This document shows positions 23,492 to 32,154 of a DNA stretch of 64,000 nucleotides, one piece after another. Positions within the stretch are counted from its first letter, which is position 1. The number at the start of each line of letters is the position of its first letter. The DNA is from an uncultured Clostridia bacterium (lineage in GTDB: Bacteria; Bacillota; Clostridia; Oscillospirales; Acutalibacteraceae), in NCBI GenBank assembly GCA_946500295.1, contig CAMMVF010000011.1, positions 1-64,000 of the forward strand. The letters are read 5' to 3'. The notes beneath the pieces are model-generated. The model saw only the letters and a program-made list of their open reading frames with translations. It ran no database searches and had not been told where the DNA came from. The position numbers and the translations under genes are program-made.

Positions 23492-25099
23492 ATGGGAAGA
23501 ATAAAAATTCTTGACTGCACGCTGCGTGACGGCGGATATATAAACGATTGGAAATTCGGCAAAAAGGCAATACAGGATATTCTGTTTAATATTGCCAAGT
23601 CAAACACCGAGATAATCGAGTGTGGCTTTTTATCAAATAAGCCGTATAACGAGGAGCTGTCAATTTTTAACTCGGTAGAAGAGCTCAATGATCTGGTTGA
23701 CAGCGATTTGGACAATAAAACTATGTATGTGGCAATGATCGCTATAGGCGAAAAGGAGATCAATCCTCAATTTTTGTCGGATGCAAGTGCAGGTCCTATC
23801 GGTGGTATCCGTCTTACCTTTCACCCAAGCGAGGTAGATAAGGCTTTTGAGTGGGGAGAGATAATCAAAAGCAAGGGGTACAAGCTGTTTATGCAGCCTG
23901 TTGGAACAACTAACTACACAGATATTCAATTTTTGAAGCTGCTTGAAAAAATCAACAGGCTGGAGCCCTATGCATTTTATATAGTTGATACCCTTGGCGT
24001 CATGTATATCAAGGACTTACTGCGTCTTGTTGACCTTGTTGATAATAATCTCAACACCAATATTCGTCTCGGATATCACTCACACAACAATTTGCAGATG
24101 GCGTTTGCCAACGCTCAGGCGTTAACCGAGTATAAAACCGATCGTGAGATTATTGTTGACTGCTCTGCCAACGGCATGGGCAGGGGAGCGGGTAATTTGT
24201 GCTCTGAGCTTTATATGGATTTTCTGAATAAGAATTACGGCTGTAAATACGATGTTCTGCCTATTCTCGAAATAGTTGAGCAGTATCTTGCGCCGATTTT
24301 CATTGATTCTCCGTGGGGGTATAATTCGGCATATTTTCTTTCGGCAGCTAATAATTGCCACCCGAACTATTCCAGTTATCTAATGACCAAGCACACGCTT
24401 TCAATGCCTGCAATCGGTAGTATATTGAAGCAGATTCCGACGGAAAAAAAGAGATTTTTTGACAAGAAGCTCATAGAGAGCATTTATCAAGCCTACCAAA
24501 ATAACGCAATAGATGATATGGAGACGGTCGGCGCTCTGAGAAAGAAGCTTGACGGTAAGAGCATACTGGTAATTGCTCCGGGTCAGAGCATAAAAACCAA
24601 AAGAAAAGAGATTATCGAATATATTAATCAAAATAAGCCTTTTGTTATTTCCGTCAACTTTATTCCGGATTTTGTAAAGCCGGATTTACTGTTTGTGGGA
24701 AACAGCAGAAGATATGAGGATCTGTCCGATAAGCTCGATATAGAAAATACTGTCTTTACCTCTAATATTAAAAACCTCCCGGAAAACGCAGTTGTTGTAA
24801 ATTATTCTGATCTGATAAGCTCGTCTATTGACGCGTCTGACAGCTCGGGAGTTATGCTTTTGAAACTGCTCAAAAAGTCATCAGTAACTTCTGTTGCCCT
24901 CGCCGGATATGACGGGTTTTCCAAAAATCCGCTGGAGAACTACTATAGCAGCAAGCTTAGCGGCATATTTGATCAAATTTCTTTGCAGGAAAAGAATTTG
25001 GCTATAAAGACCGAGCTTGAAGAACTTTCATCAAAAATCAAAATGACATTCGTCACCCCTTCGATTTATTCTGACGAAGGTAAAAAGGAGAATCATTGA
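23492..25099 (+). CDS. DRE-TIM pyruvate-type aldolase fused to MptE-like domain
   Basis: 535 residues from ATG 23492 (AAAGGA upstream). Domain 1 (about 3-285) is an HMGL-like TIM barrel of the 4-hydroxy-2-oxovalerate aldolase kind: LDCTLRDGGY (R12, D13) and metal ligands in YHSHNN (H196, H198) with GMGRGAGN after it, so it should be active. Domain 2 (about 355-520) begins ILVIAPGQS and looks like the DUF115/MptE-like pyrophosphokinase-related fold often found in glycosylation loci. Next to a CMP-sugar synthetase, the natural reading is aldol addition of pyruvate to an aldehyde to make a 2-keto-3-deoxy acid for activation. That coupling is inference. Confidence 0.75.
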   Translation: MGRIKILDCTLRDGGYINDWKFGKKAIQDILFNIAKSNTEIIECGFLSNKPYNEELSIFNSVEELNDLVDSDLDNKTMYVAMIAIGEKEINPQFLSDASAGPIGGIRLTFHPSEVDKAFEWGEIIKSKGYKLFMQPVGTTNYTDIQFLKLLEKINRLEPYAFYIVDTLGVMYIKDLLRLVDLVDNNLNTNIRLGYHSHNNLQMAFANAQALTEYKTDREIIVDCSANGMGRGAGNLCSELYMDFLNKNYGCKYDVLPILEIVEQYLAPIFIDSPWGYNSAYFLSAANNCHPNYSSYLMTKHTLSMPAIGSILKQIPTEKKRFFDKKLIESIYQAYQNNAIDDMETVGALRKKLDGKSILVIAPGQSIKTKRKEIIEYINQNKPFVISVNFIPDFVKPDLLFVGNSRRYEDLSDKLDIENTVFTSNIKNLPENAVVVNYSDLISSSIDASDSSGVMLLKLLKKSSVTSVALAGYDGFSKNPLENYYSSKLSGIFDQISLQEKNLAIKTELEELSSKIKMTFVTPSIYSDEGKKENH

Positions 25100-25105
25100 G
25101 GATAG

Positions 25106-27211
25106 ATGGTTAGGAAATTAAAAAGCAGATTTAAACGATTCGTAAAAAGATCCAAGGGAAAAATCAGACGAACAAGATATCGCATAGTAATGAAGCACCG
25201 CTTCTTGCTGGATGGGTATTATAAGTACGGAGATCCCAATCGCTCTTTTATAAGAAAGGGTATTTACCTTGTATTGTTGGTCTTTGCTTATTTTCTTAAT
25301 GTCAAGTCAAGTTCTACTCCGAATCGAGGGGAAATTAATAAGTACACAACAAAGCCGTGTATAAGCGGAGCGGAGTCATCTTTTAGCAGAAGACATTCGT
25401 ACACCTTTATCGCAAAGAGAATGTTACTTTATGATATAATCTCTTTTGACGTTTTCGACACACTTATCTTACGTCCGTTTGATGATCCGAAATCTGTATT
25501 TTTTCTGCTCGGTGAAATTCATAAGTGTCCCAGCTTTAAGCGCTATAGAATATTGGCGGAAAAGCAGGCTAGAGCAGAGGCATTCGAGAAAAACGGTAAC
25601 TATGAAGTAACTCTTAAAGATATATACGAGAAAATGAGTCGTTATGTAGTGCTCGACGTTGACAAAGCGGTTGAGCTTGAGATTGAAGTCGAGCTTAGCT
25701 TGGTGTATGCCAACCCGTATATGAAGGAAGTTTTTCTGGAAGCTAAAAACCTCGGTAAAAAGATAATAGCTGTTTCTGATATGTACCTAAGCTCACAGGT
25801 AATTAAGAAAATGCTCCAAAAATGCGGCTATGAGGGCTTTGACGATGTTATTGTTTCCGTTGAACACGGCTGCAGCAAGCGCAGCCGCGAGCTCTATTCA
25901 GTTGTCAAAGAGCGCTATGGCGAGGACAGCAAAATACTGCACATAGGCGATAACCCCGTATCTGATTTGAGAAGCGCCAGAGCCAGCGGTATTGCCACAT
26001 TGTTTTATAAAAATGTTAATTCAAGGGGTAATTATCACCGCGCCTTCGACATGACATCTCTTATCGGCTCAGGATATCGCGGCGTTGTAAACTCAAAGCT
26101 CCAAAACGGTAATAAAGTATATACACCGTTCTATGAGTATGGATATACCTATTCAGGATTTTTGACCTTGGGATATTGTCACTATATTCACGAGTTTGTA
26201 AAGAATAACAATATTGATAAGGTTCTTTTCCTCTCGAGGGACGGATATATTCTCAAAAAAATCTATGATAAACTCTACCCGTCCGCTGATACAAGCTATG
26301 TTTACTGGTCGCGCAGTGCGGCTACCAAGCTTACTGTAAACAAATTCCGCAACGAACTTTTGCTCAGATATATTAAGTATAAGATACCACGTCAAATGAC
26401 GCTGATGAAAATTCTACGGGCCCTTGATATGGATCAGATGAGTAAACCGCTATCAGATGCAGGCTTTACTCCGAACACTATTCTTACAAAGGACAACTAC
26501 GAGGATATAGTGGCTGTATTTATCAAAAACTGGGATATAATCGTAAAGGCGTACGAGAAAAACTCATTGGCGGCAAAAATGTATTATGAACAGGAGCTCA
26601 GCGGCTGCAAATCAGCTTGTATCGTCGATATAGGGTGGGCTGCGAGCGGATATTCCGCATTGAGATATCTTATTGAGGACGAATGGAAACTCGGGTGCAA
26701 AACCTATGGTCTTGTAGCTGGTTCTACTTATCTGCATGATATGGATATAATCGAGTCTCAACTCGCCTCGGGAGTTGTAAGCTCATATATGTTTTCACAG
26801 AGGATCAACAGAGAGATAAGACGCGAACACAACGTAAAGCAGATGTACGGTGTTTTCACCGAAATCATGCTTAGCGCCCCTGTTCCGTCCTTTATTGGGT
26901 TCGATTTGGATGAAAACGGCGAGGTCAAATTTGAATTTGATACGCCCGAGGTCGAGGGCTATGAGATGATCAAGGATATTCAGCGTGGAGCCGAGGAATT
27001 TGTAAACGATTATACAGCCGCTTTTAAGGATTATCCCTATATGATTAATATTCCCGGCTGCGATGCCTATGCAGTTTGCAAGCAGGTAATCTCGCATCAT
27101 GAGTACTTCAAGAATCTGTTTGCTGACTATCCTGTGAACAGGGCTGTCGGCTCGGCTTCGTTCGAGTTTGGAACCCTTGATAAGCTGATTGAAAATGAAT
27201 TTATAAAGTGA
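25106..27211 (+). CDS. HAD-superfamily (COG5610-like) surface-glycan protein
   Basis: 701 residues. A very basic N-terminus (1-33) and one hydrophobic segment (about 50-66) suggest membrane attachment. The HAD domain (about 108-310) has motif I ISFDVFDTLI, motif II AVSDMYLSS, a motif III Lys near HGCSKRS, and motif IV HIGDNPVSDL, all intact. The 380-residue C-terminal region (from GYTYSGFLTLG) is shared by COG5610-type proteins of capsule loci and includes VLFLSRDGY and a DIGWAASG segment. It probably hydrolyses or transfers a phosphate-linked glycan intermediate; exact role unknown. Starts 6 bp after the aldolase gene. Confidence 0.75.
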   Translation: MVRKLKSRFKRFVKRSKGKIRRTRYRIVMKHRFLLDGYYKYGDPNRSFIRKGIYLVLLVFAYFLNVKSSSTPNRGEINKYTTKPCISGAESSFSRRHSYTFIAKRMLLYDIISFDVFDTLILRPFDDPKSVFFLLGEIHKCPSFKRYRILAEKQARAEAFEKNGNYEVTLKDIYEKMSRYVVLDVDKAVELEIEVELSLVYANPYMKEVFLEAKNLGKKIIAVSDMYLSSQVIKKMLQKCGYEGFDDVIVSVEHGCSKRSRELYSVVKERYGEDSKILHIGDNPVSDLRSARASGIATLFYKNVNSRGNYHRAFDMTSLIGSGYRGVVNSKLQNGNKVYTPFYEYGYTYSGFLTLGYCHYIHEFVKNNNIDKVLFLSRDGYILKKIYDKLYPSADTSYVYWSRSAATKLTVNKFRNELLLRYIKYKIPRQMTLMKILRALDMDQMSKPLSDAGFTPNTILTKDNYEDIVAVFIKNWDIIVKAYEKNSLAAKMYYEQELSGCKSACIVDIGWAASGYSALRYLIEDEWKLGCKTYGLVAGSTYLHDMDIIESQLASGVVSSYMFSQRINREIRREHNVKQMYGVFTEIMLSAPVPSFIGFDLDENGEVKFEFDTPEVEGYEMIKDIQRGAEEFVNDYTAAFKDYPYMINIPGCDAYAVCKQVISHHEYFKNLFADYPVNRAVGSASFEFGTLDKLIENEFIK

Positions 27212-27219
27212 GGTAAGCT

Positions 27220-28827
27220 ATGATATTATATTATGCGCTCACAACCTATCATATTCAGTGCTGTGTGTTGCACAAGCTGACTAGACGTCCTGATGAGAAA
27301 GCAGTCCTGCTTTTATCGGACATCCACAAAAACTCAGTGGCGTTTTTGAACCGATATTCCGAATCAGGGATATTCGATGAAGTGTATCTGCTCGAGGAGT
27401 CTGCTATCAACGCAGAGATCCGCCGCAGGGGTTCAAAAAATAAATCTAAGATTTCCATATTAAATTATGCCTGCAAGGAGATAAAAAAGGTGCTCCCCGT
27501 AAACGTCGCAAAGATGAATGAGGTTTATCTTTGCCCTGACCATTTTCCGTTTGGTTGGTATATAATCAAAAATGGGATTAAGTATCATTGCTTTGAAGAG
27601 GGCTGCGGTGTACTGTCCGACAGAGAGTTTATGCTTTCAAATATGAGTAGAAACAAAACTCAATATGAGTTGATGGATGTGCTCGGATACTTTGGCGAAA
27701 ATCAGTACGCTGTAGAGGTTTTGGCAGATGTTCAAAGCCAAAAGGAAGGATACACAAACGAAAAAATGACCGATTTTTCGGTTAAGCGAATCCTTTCACA
27801 ACTCTCTCCACAGGATATGCAAAGGACGCTCAAGTTTTTTGGAGTTGAGAAAAAGGTCAAAGCCGATGCCGGCTCGCTGGGTCTTGTGCTTACCCAGCAT
27901 ATGGCAAACCTCGGCATTATGTCGCTTGAGGATCAACATCTGCTTTACAAGCTTTTAGCTGATTATTTCATTCCAGACAAACATATAGTAGTAAAGCCCC
28001 ACCCGGACGATATAACAGGCAGGTATTCGGAAATTTATGGCGATTCAGCCGATGTTCTCCCATTTGCCATGCCGAGCGAATTGCTACCGTATTGTCTGGA
28101 GGGACAGCTTTCAACCGCTATGGCGGCTAACTCAACGGCCGTAAAGGCGTTTGAGGGAGAGTGCAGAACCATTAACTTCGATCAACGAATCCTAACTGAC
28201 TTCAGGCATATTCACCGCTATTTTGCCGTTGTTGAAATTCTTAAACAGCTGAAGTCGGACGACTCGGTAATAATCACAAATGCTAACGAGCTGCTTTTGG
28301 GTGAGCTGGGTAAGGATGCCGGTTTAAAGAATAATTTTGAGTTTACTCAGGATTTGATCAGGGGCTTTGGTATCTCCGTCGTATCAGATAATTTCCCGGA
28401 GCAGGATGATTATCTTTTCACAGCCGAGATGCTTGGTGCTGTTGGGGATAAAGAGACTCTGATTTTCCTAAACGAAGAAAAGAGACATATATATTTTGAC
28501 GGACAGAATACCGATGTCTTTAAAAATATCTGCCCGATATTTATCACTCTAACTTCAATTACCGACGGCAAGATTCTTGATGAGGAAGTGGTTTATTTGT
28601 ATTCAAAAGACAAAGAGCTTATCGATAAGGAAAAGAATATAAACTGTGAAAGAGAACTTAAATATACCAATGTAAAGGTTGATATTCATTCGATTTCCAG
28701 GTCGGAAGCTGAAAAAATCAAGGTTTTAGAGGGTATTCTTGAGGCTACCGAAAGAAGACTCAAGGATTACATCGAGAACAAGAAAAAGCTTGATGAGAGA
28801 ATAAGGGAGCTTGAAAATGGTAAATAA
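27220..28827 (+). CDS. Sialyltransferase-superfamily-like glycosyltransferase (paralogue 2)
   Basis: 535 residues. It has the canonical motifs: acidic-acidic-Gly in CFEEGCG (about 125-131) and His-Pro in VVKPHPDD (261-262), with AANSTA after it. N-terminus MILYYALTTYH matches paralogue 1. The C-terminus adds a coiled coil (about 490-535: KIKVLEGILEATERRLKD-type heptads) absent from paralogue 1, which could tether it to the HAD protein or the membrane. Predicted to use the same CMP-sugar. Overlaps the downstream HAD phosphatase gene by 11 bp. Confidence 0.7.
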   Translation: MILYYALTTYHIQCCVLHKLTRRPDEKAVLLLSDIHKNSVAFLNRYSESGIFDEVYLLEESAINAEIRRRGSKNKSKISILNYACKEIKKVLPVNVAKMNEVYLCPDHFPFGWYIIKNGIKYHCFEEGCGVLSDREFMLSNMSRNKTQYELMDVLGYFGENQYAVEVLADVQSQKEGYTNEKMTDFSVKRILSQLSPQDMQRTLKFFGVEKKVKADAGSLGLVLTQHMANLGIMSLEDQHLLYKLLADYFIPDKHIVVKPHPDDITGRYSEIYGDSADVLPFAMPSELLPYCLEGQLSTAMAANSTAVKAFEGECRTINFDQRILTDFRHIHRYFAVVEILKQLKSDDSVIITNANELLLGELGKDAGLKNNFEFTQDLIRGFGISVVSDNFPEQDDYLFTAEMLGAVGDKETLIFLNEEKRHIYFDGQNTDVFKNICPIFITLTSITDGKILDEEVVYLYSKDKELIDKEKNINCERELKYTNVKVDIHSISRSEAEKIKVLEGILEATERRLKDYIENKKKLDERIRELENGK

Positions 28828-29473
28828 AAAGCTGGTAATTTTTGATTTGGACGGCACACTGCTTGATACTTCCGAGGGAATAATGCATTGTTATGACAGT
28901 ACAGGAACAGCTTTGGGGCTTATACGAAATGAACTGAGCTACAGAAAGATTGTTATCGGAGGACCTCTGAGCGACGGTTTCAACTCCCTTTATAAAATTC
29001 CAAATAAAGAAACCCTCAATACTGCTATTGAGCTCTACAGAAAACTGTATAAGGAGAGCGGAATAAAAATGTTTTCCGCTTATGACGGAATCGAGCAGCT
29101 TCTCAAGAGCTTGAAGGACAACGGCATTTATATCGCCACCGCAACCCTTAAGTTAGAGAGCTTTGCCAGGGAAATGCTTAAATCAGCCGGAATAGCACAG
29201 TATTTTGATCTTATTAAGGGCTTTAACGGCGATGAAAGCTGTACTAAGGCTTACATTTTAAATCAGGTTGTCAATGAGCTGGGAATTTCCAAAAGCGATG
29301 CCGTGTTAATTGGCGACTCTAAATATGATGCTGTTGGAGCACAGTCCGAGGGCATAGATTTTATCGGTGTCAGCTACGGATTCGGAATTAAAGAAGGCGG
29401 GGACAACGATGCTTTCAAATCAATATATATAGCAAAATCACCACAGGATATTAAGACCTTTTTATTGGGCTAA
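28817..29473 (+). CDS. HAD-family phosphatase (phosphoglycolate phosphatase-like)
   Basis: 218 residues; motif I FDLDGTLLDT (about 8-17), a helical cap, motif II ATATLK, and motif IV IGDSKYDAVGA. A small soluble phosphomonoesterase. At the end of the glycan cluster, a sugar-phosphate phosphatase step (as KdsC or the Neu5Ac-9-phosphatase do) is plausible but not proven. ATG 28817 has AGGGAG at 28803-28808; a TTG two codons earlier is less well spaced. Followed at once by a terminator, which ends the cluster. Confidence 0.88.
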   Translation: MVNKKLVIFDLDGTLLDTSEGIMHCYDSTGTALGLIRNELSYRKIVIGGPLSDGFNSLYKIPNKETLNTAIELYRKLYKESGIKMFSAYDGIEQLLKSLKDNGIYIATATLKLESFAREMLKSAGIAQYFDLIKGFNGDESCTKAYILNQVVNELGISKSDAVLIGDSKYDAVGAQSEGIDFIGVSYGFGIKEGGDNDAFKSIYIAKSPQDIKTFLLG

Positions 29474-29516
29474 AATCCAGGCTGGGTAGGAATTATCTTA
29501 CTTAGCCTGGATTTTT
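29474..29516 (+). terminator. Terminator ending the glycan cluster
   Basis: AATCCAGGCT (29474-29483) pairs perfectly with AGCCTGGATT (29504-29513), followed by T's. Confidence 0.88.
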
Positions 29517-29548
29517 ATTTGGCCTAAATATATTTTTAGGTGATTCGA

Positions 29549-29580
29549 TTGTTAACCAAAAACTAAAAACAGGTTGACGA
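29549..29580 (+). promoter_or_regulatory. BirA operator (bio box)
   Basis: TTGTTAACC (29549-29557), 14-bp spacer, GGTTGACGA (29572-29580). This is the established BirA-type inverted repeat of Firmicutes biotin genes. Its right arm covers the -35 element, so BirA with biotinyl-AMP should block transcription of the whole operon including birA. Confidence 0.88.
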
Positions 29581-29602
29581 TTAAGCCCGCTTATGTTATT
29601 AT
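29574..29602 (+). promoter_or_regulatory. Promoter of birA-bioYBDA
   Basis: TTGACG (29574-29579), 17-bp spacer, TATTAT (29597-29602), overlapping the right half of the BirA operator. RBS TAGGAGG follows before the ATG. Confidence 0.8.
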
Positions 29603-29623
29603 CTCTTTGTTAGGAGGATAAAA

Positions 29624-30601
29624 ATGGGAACAAAGGAAAAAATACTCGCGCTATTTGAAGAGAATAAGGGAATATATTTTTCGGGTGAAGATATAGCTGA
29701 AAAGCTATCTGTTTCCCGGACAGCAGTGTGGAAGGCCGTCAAAAGTCTGCAATCTGAGGGTTACAGCATTGACGCTGTCCGGAACAAGGGTTACAGTTTA
29801 TCAGCCAATACCGATATTCTTTCTGCTCAAGGAATCAAAAAATATCTAACCCCCGTCTGTTCCGAGATCGAATTGACAGTAGTCTCGACAGTGGATTCGA
29901 CAAATGTAGCTGTCAGGGAAAAGGCAGCTTCAGGCGCCGCGGAGGGTTACACCTTGCTTGCGAATAACCAAACGAAGGGCAAAGGAAGGATCGGCCGCAG
30001 TTTCTTTTCTCCTGCCGATACCGGTATTTATATGAGCCTGTTGCTTCGTCCACATAATTATTCAGCACAGCAGGCGTCGAAATTAACTACTATGGCAGCT
30101 GTCGCCGCTTGCGAAGCTATTGAAGCCGTGTCTGATAAAAAGGCGCTGATTAAATGGGTAAATGATATTTTTATTGATGGAAAAAAGGTCAGCGGAATTT
30201 TAACGGAAGCATCTTTTAATCTGGAAAACGGATTTGTAGATTATGTGGTGCTGGGAATCGGGATAAATGTATATTTACCAAAGGGCGGATTCCCGAGTGA
30301 GCTTAATAATATTGCGGGGGCTGTTTTTAATAAATCTGTTAGCGACGGGAAAAATCATCTTGCTGCGGAGTTTTTAAATAGATTTATGGGATATTATCAT
30401 AGTCGAGAAAGCTCAAACTGCGCTGAAAAATATCGAAACCGCAGCTTGGTAATCGGCAAGGAAATACAGATTATCTCCAAGGCTAATCCTACAACTGCCG
30501 TGGCCGTAGATATAGACGATGACTGCCGTCTGATTGTAAAATACGAGGATGGTAAAATCGAAAGGCTGTCCTCCGGTGAAATCAGCGTCAGGCTCACTTA
30601 A
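29624..30601 (+). CDS. birA: Bifunctional biotin-protein ligase / biotin repressor
   Basis: 325 residues, group II BirA. The N-terminal winged helix (about 1-65; SVSRTAVWKAVKSLQ) binds DNA. The catalytic core has DSTN, the biotinyl-AMP loop GKGRIGRSF (about 122-130), and KWVNDIF. A short C-terminal SH3-like domain ends the protein. It biotinylates carriers such as the 1.3S-like protein at 44527 and represses its own operon through the box at 29549. Confidence 0.96.
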   Translation: MGTKEKILALFEENKGIYFSGEDIAEKLSVSRTAVWKAVKSLQSEGYSIDAVRNKGYSLSANTDILSAQGIKKYLTPVCSEIELTVVSTVDSTNVAVREKAASGAAEGYTLLANNQTKGKGRIGRSFFSPADTGIYMSLLLRPHNYSAQQASKLTTMAAVAACEAIEAVSDKKALIKWVNDIFIDGKKVSGILTEASFNLENGFVDYVVLGIGINVYLPKGGFPSELNNIAGAVFNKSVSDGKNHLAAEFLNRFMGYYHSRESSNCAEKYRNRSLVIGKEIQIISKANPTTAVAVDIDDDCRLIVKYEDGKIERLSSGEISVRLT

Positions 30602-30622
30602 GATAATACTGAGGGAAATATA

Positions 30623-31177
30623 ATGGGAAGCGTAAAAATAAAAAATATGATTCTCTGCGCCATGTTCGTAGCATTGATTGCAGTGGGGGCGTTTATTAAA
30701 ATTCCGGTTCCGGTAGTGCCCTTCACCTTACAATACCTTTTTACCATGCTCGCAGGACTTTTTCTGGGAGGCAGATGGGGATTTATTTCGGTTTGTATCT
30801 ATATCGCCTTGGGGCTTATGGGACTTCCAATCTTCTCATCGGGCGGCGGTGTCGGATATATATTCCAGCCGAGCTTTGGTTATATTATCGGCTTTGCCGC
30901 AGGAGCCTTTGCTACCGGCATAATTGCAAATAAACGCAGTGTTCCAGGATACAAGCGCCTGCTTGCGGCAAACTTCATCGGCCTTGGCATTGTATATCTT
31001 ATCGGAATGGTTTACTACTACTTTATCAGCAATCTGTATCTCGGTGACCCGATCGGTATATGGCCGCTGTTTCTATATTGTTTTATTCTTGCTGTTCCTG
31101 GTGACATCTTATTGTGCGTTGTGGGGGCAGTACTTGGTAAACGCTTGATTCCTTTAATCAAAAAGGAAAGGATATGA
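30623..31177 (+). CDS. bioY: Biotin ECF transporter substrate-binding protein BioY
   Basis: 184-residue membrane protein with about six hydrophobic segments and the BioY signature region (PVPVVPFTLQ, about 30-39). Takes up biotin, alone or with the shared EcfAAT module, which is not in this window. Second gene of the BirA-controlled operon. Confidence 0.95.
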   Translation: MGSVKIKNMILCAMFVALIAVGAFIKIPVPVVPFTLQYLFTMLAGLFLGGRWGFISVCIYIALGLMGLPIFSSGGGVGYIFQPSFGYIIGFAAGAFATGIIANKRSVPGYKRLLAANFIGLGIVYLIGMVYYYFISNLYLGDPIGIWPLFLYCFILAVPGDILLCVVGAVLGKRLIPLIKKERI

Positions 31178-31182
31178 TTTAA

Positions 31183-32154
31183 ATGAGTTTTGCGAAAGAG
31201 TTAAAGAAAAAGCTTCTCTTAGGAGAACAAATTACACGCCCTGAAGCAATTACCCTGTATGCTCAGCCGCTCAAAGAGCTGTGTGAAACTGCAAATGAAA
31301 TTAGAGAGCATTTCTGCTCTAACAGTTTTGACATCTGTACAATTATTAACGGGAAAAGCGGTCGCTGCTCTGAAAACTGCCGCTTCTGCGCCCAGTCTGC
31401 CCATAACCATACGGGTGCAGATGAATATCCCTTGCTCTCCACGAAAGAAATACTTACACAAGCCAAGCTGAACGATGATAAGGGAGTCCTACGATATTCC
31501 ATTGTGACCTCCGGAAAGCGTTTGTCCGATGATGAAGTGGATAAGATGTGCGAGACCATTCGTATGATAAAAGCGCAAACAGGAATTTCCGTCTGTGTTT
31601 CTTTCGGACTGCTCAACGAAGAGCAGTACGGAAAATTGAAGGAAGCAGGTGTGAGCAGAGTACATAATAATTTGGAGACCTCTCGCAGAAACTTTCCAAA
31701 TATCTGCACCACTCATACCTTCGATGATAAGGTAGCGGCTATTCGTGCGGCTCAGTCGGTGGGGTTCACAGTTTGCAGCGGCGGTATCATGGGACTGGGC
31801 GAGACGGTTGAGGACAGGATTGACATGGCTTTTACGTTGTGTGAGCTTGGAATAAAAAGCGTTCCCGTCAATATGCTCAACCCTATTCCCGGCACTCCGT
31901 TTGCACAGAACAAAAAGCTAACCGCGGATGATATGTGCAGGATTGTGGCTGTTTACCGGTTCATTCTTCCCGACGCTTCTATCCGTCTTGCAGGAGGACG
32001 AGGCTTGCTTCCCGATAAGGGCAGAAGCTGCTTTTTATCAGGGGCAAACGCTGCAATCTCGGGCGATATGCTCACAACGGCAGGAATTACAGTTGAAACG
32101 GATATGCAGCTTTTGAAGGAGCTCGAGTACGAGGTGAGGTATTGCAATGAGTAA
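31183..32154 (+). CDS. bioB: Biotin synthase
   Basis: 323-residue radical SAM enzyme converting dethiobiotin to biotin. The 4Fe-4S motif CSENCRFCAQS (about 64-74) is intact, and conserved Cys and Arg residues for the second cluster appear in the barrel (VCVSFG; the SIRLAGGR segment). Starts 5 bp after bioY and overlaps bioD by 8 bp. Confidence 0.96.
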   Translation: MSFAKELKKKLLLGEQITRPEAITLYAQPLKELCETANEIREHFCSNSFDICTIINGKSGRCSENCRFCAQSAHNHTGADEYPLLSTKEILTQAKLNDDKGVLRYSIVTSGKRLSDDEVDKMCETIRMIKAQTGISVCVSFGLLNEEQYGKLKEAGVSRVHNNLETSRRNFPNICTTHTFDDKVAAIRAAQSVGFTVCSGGIMGLGETVEDRIDMAFTLCELGIKSVPVNMLNPIPGTPFAQNKKLTADDMCRIVAVYRFILPDASIRLAGGRGLLPDKGRSCFLSGANAAISGDMLTTAGITVETDMQLLKELEYEVRYCNE

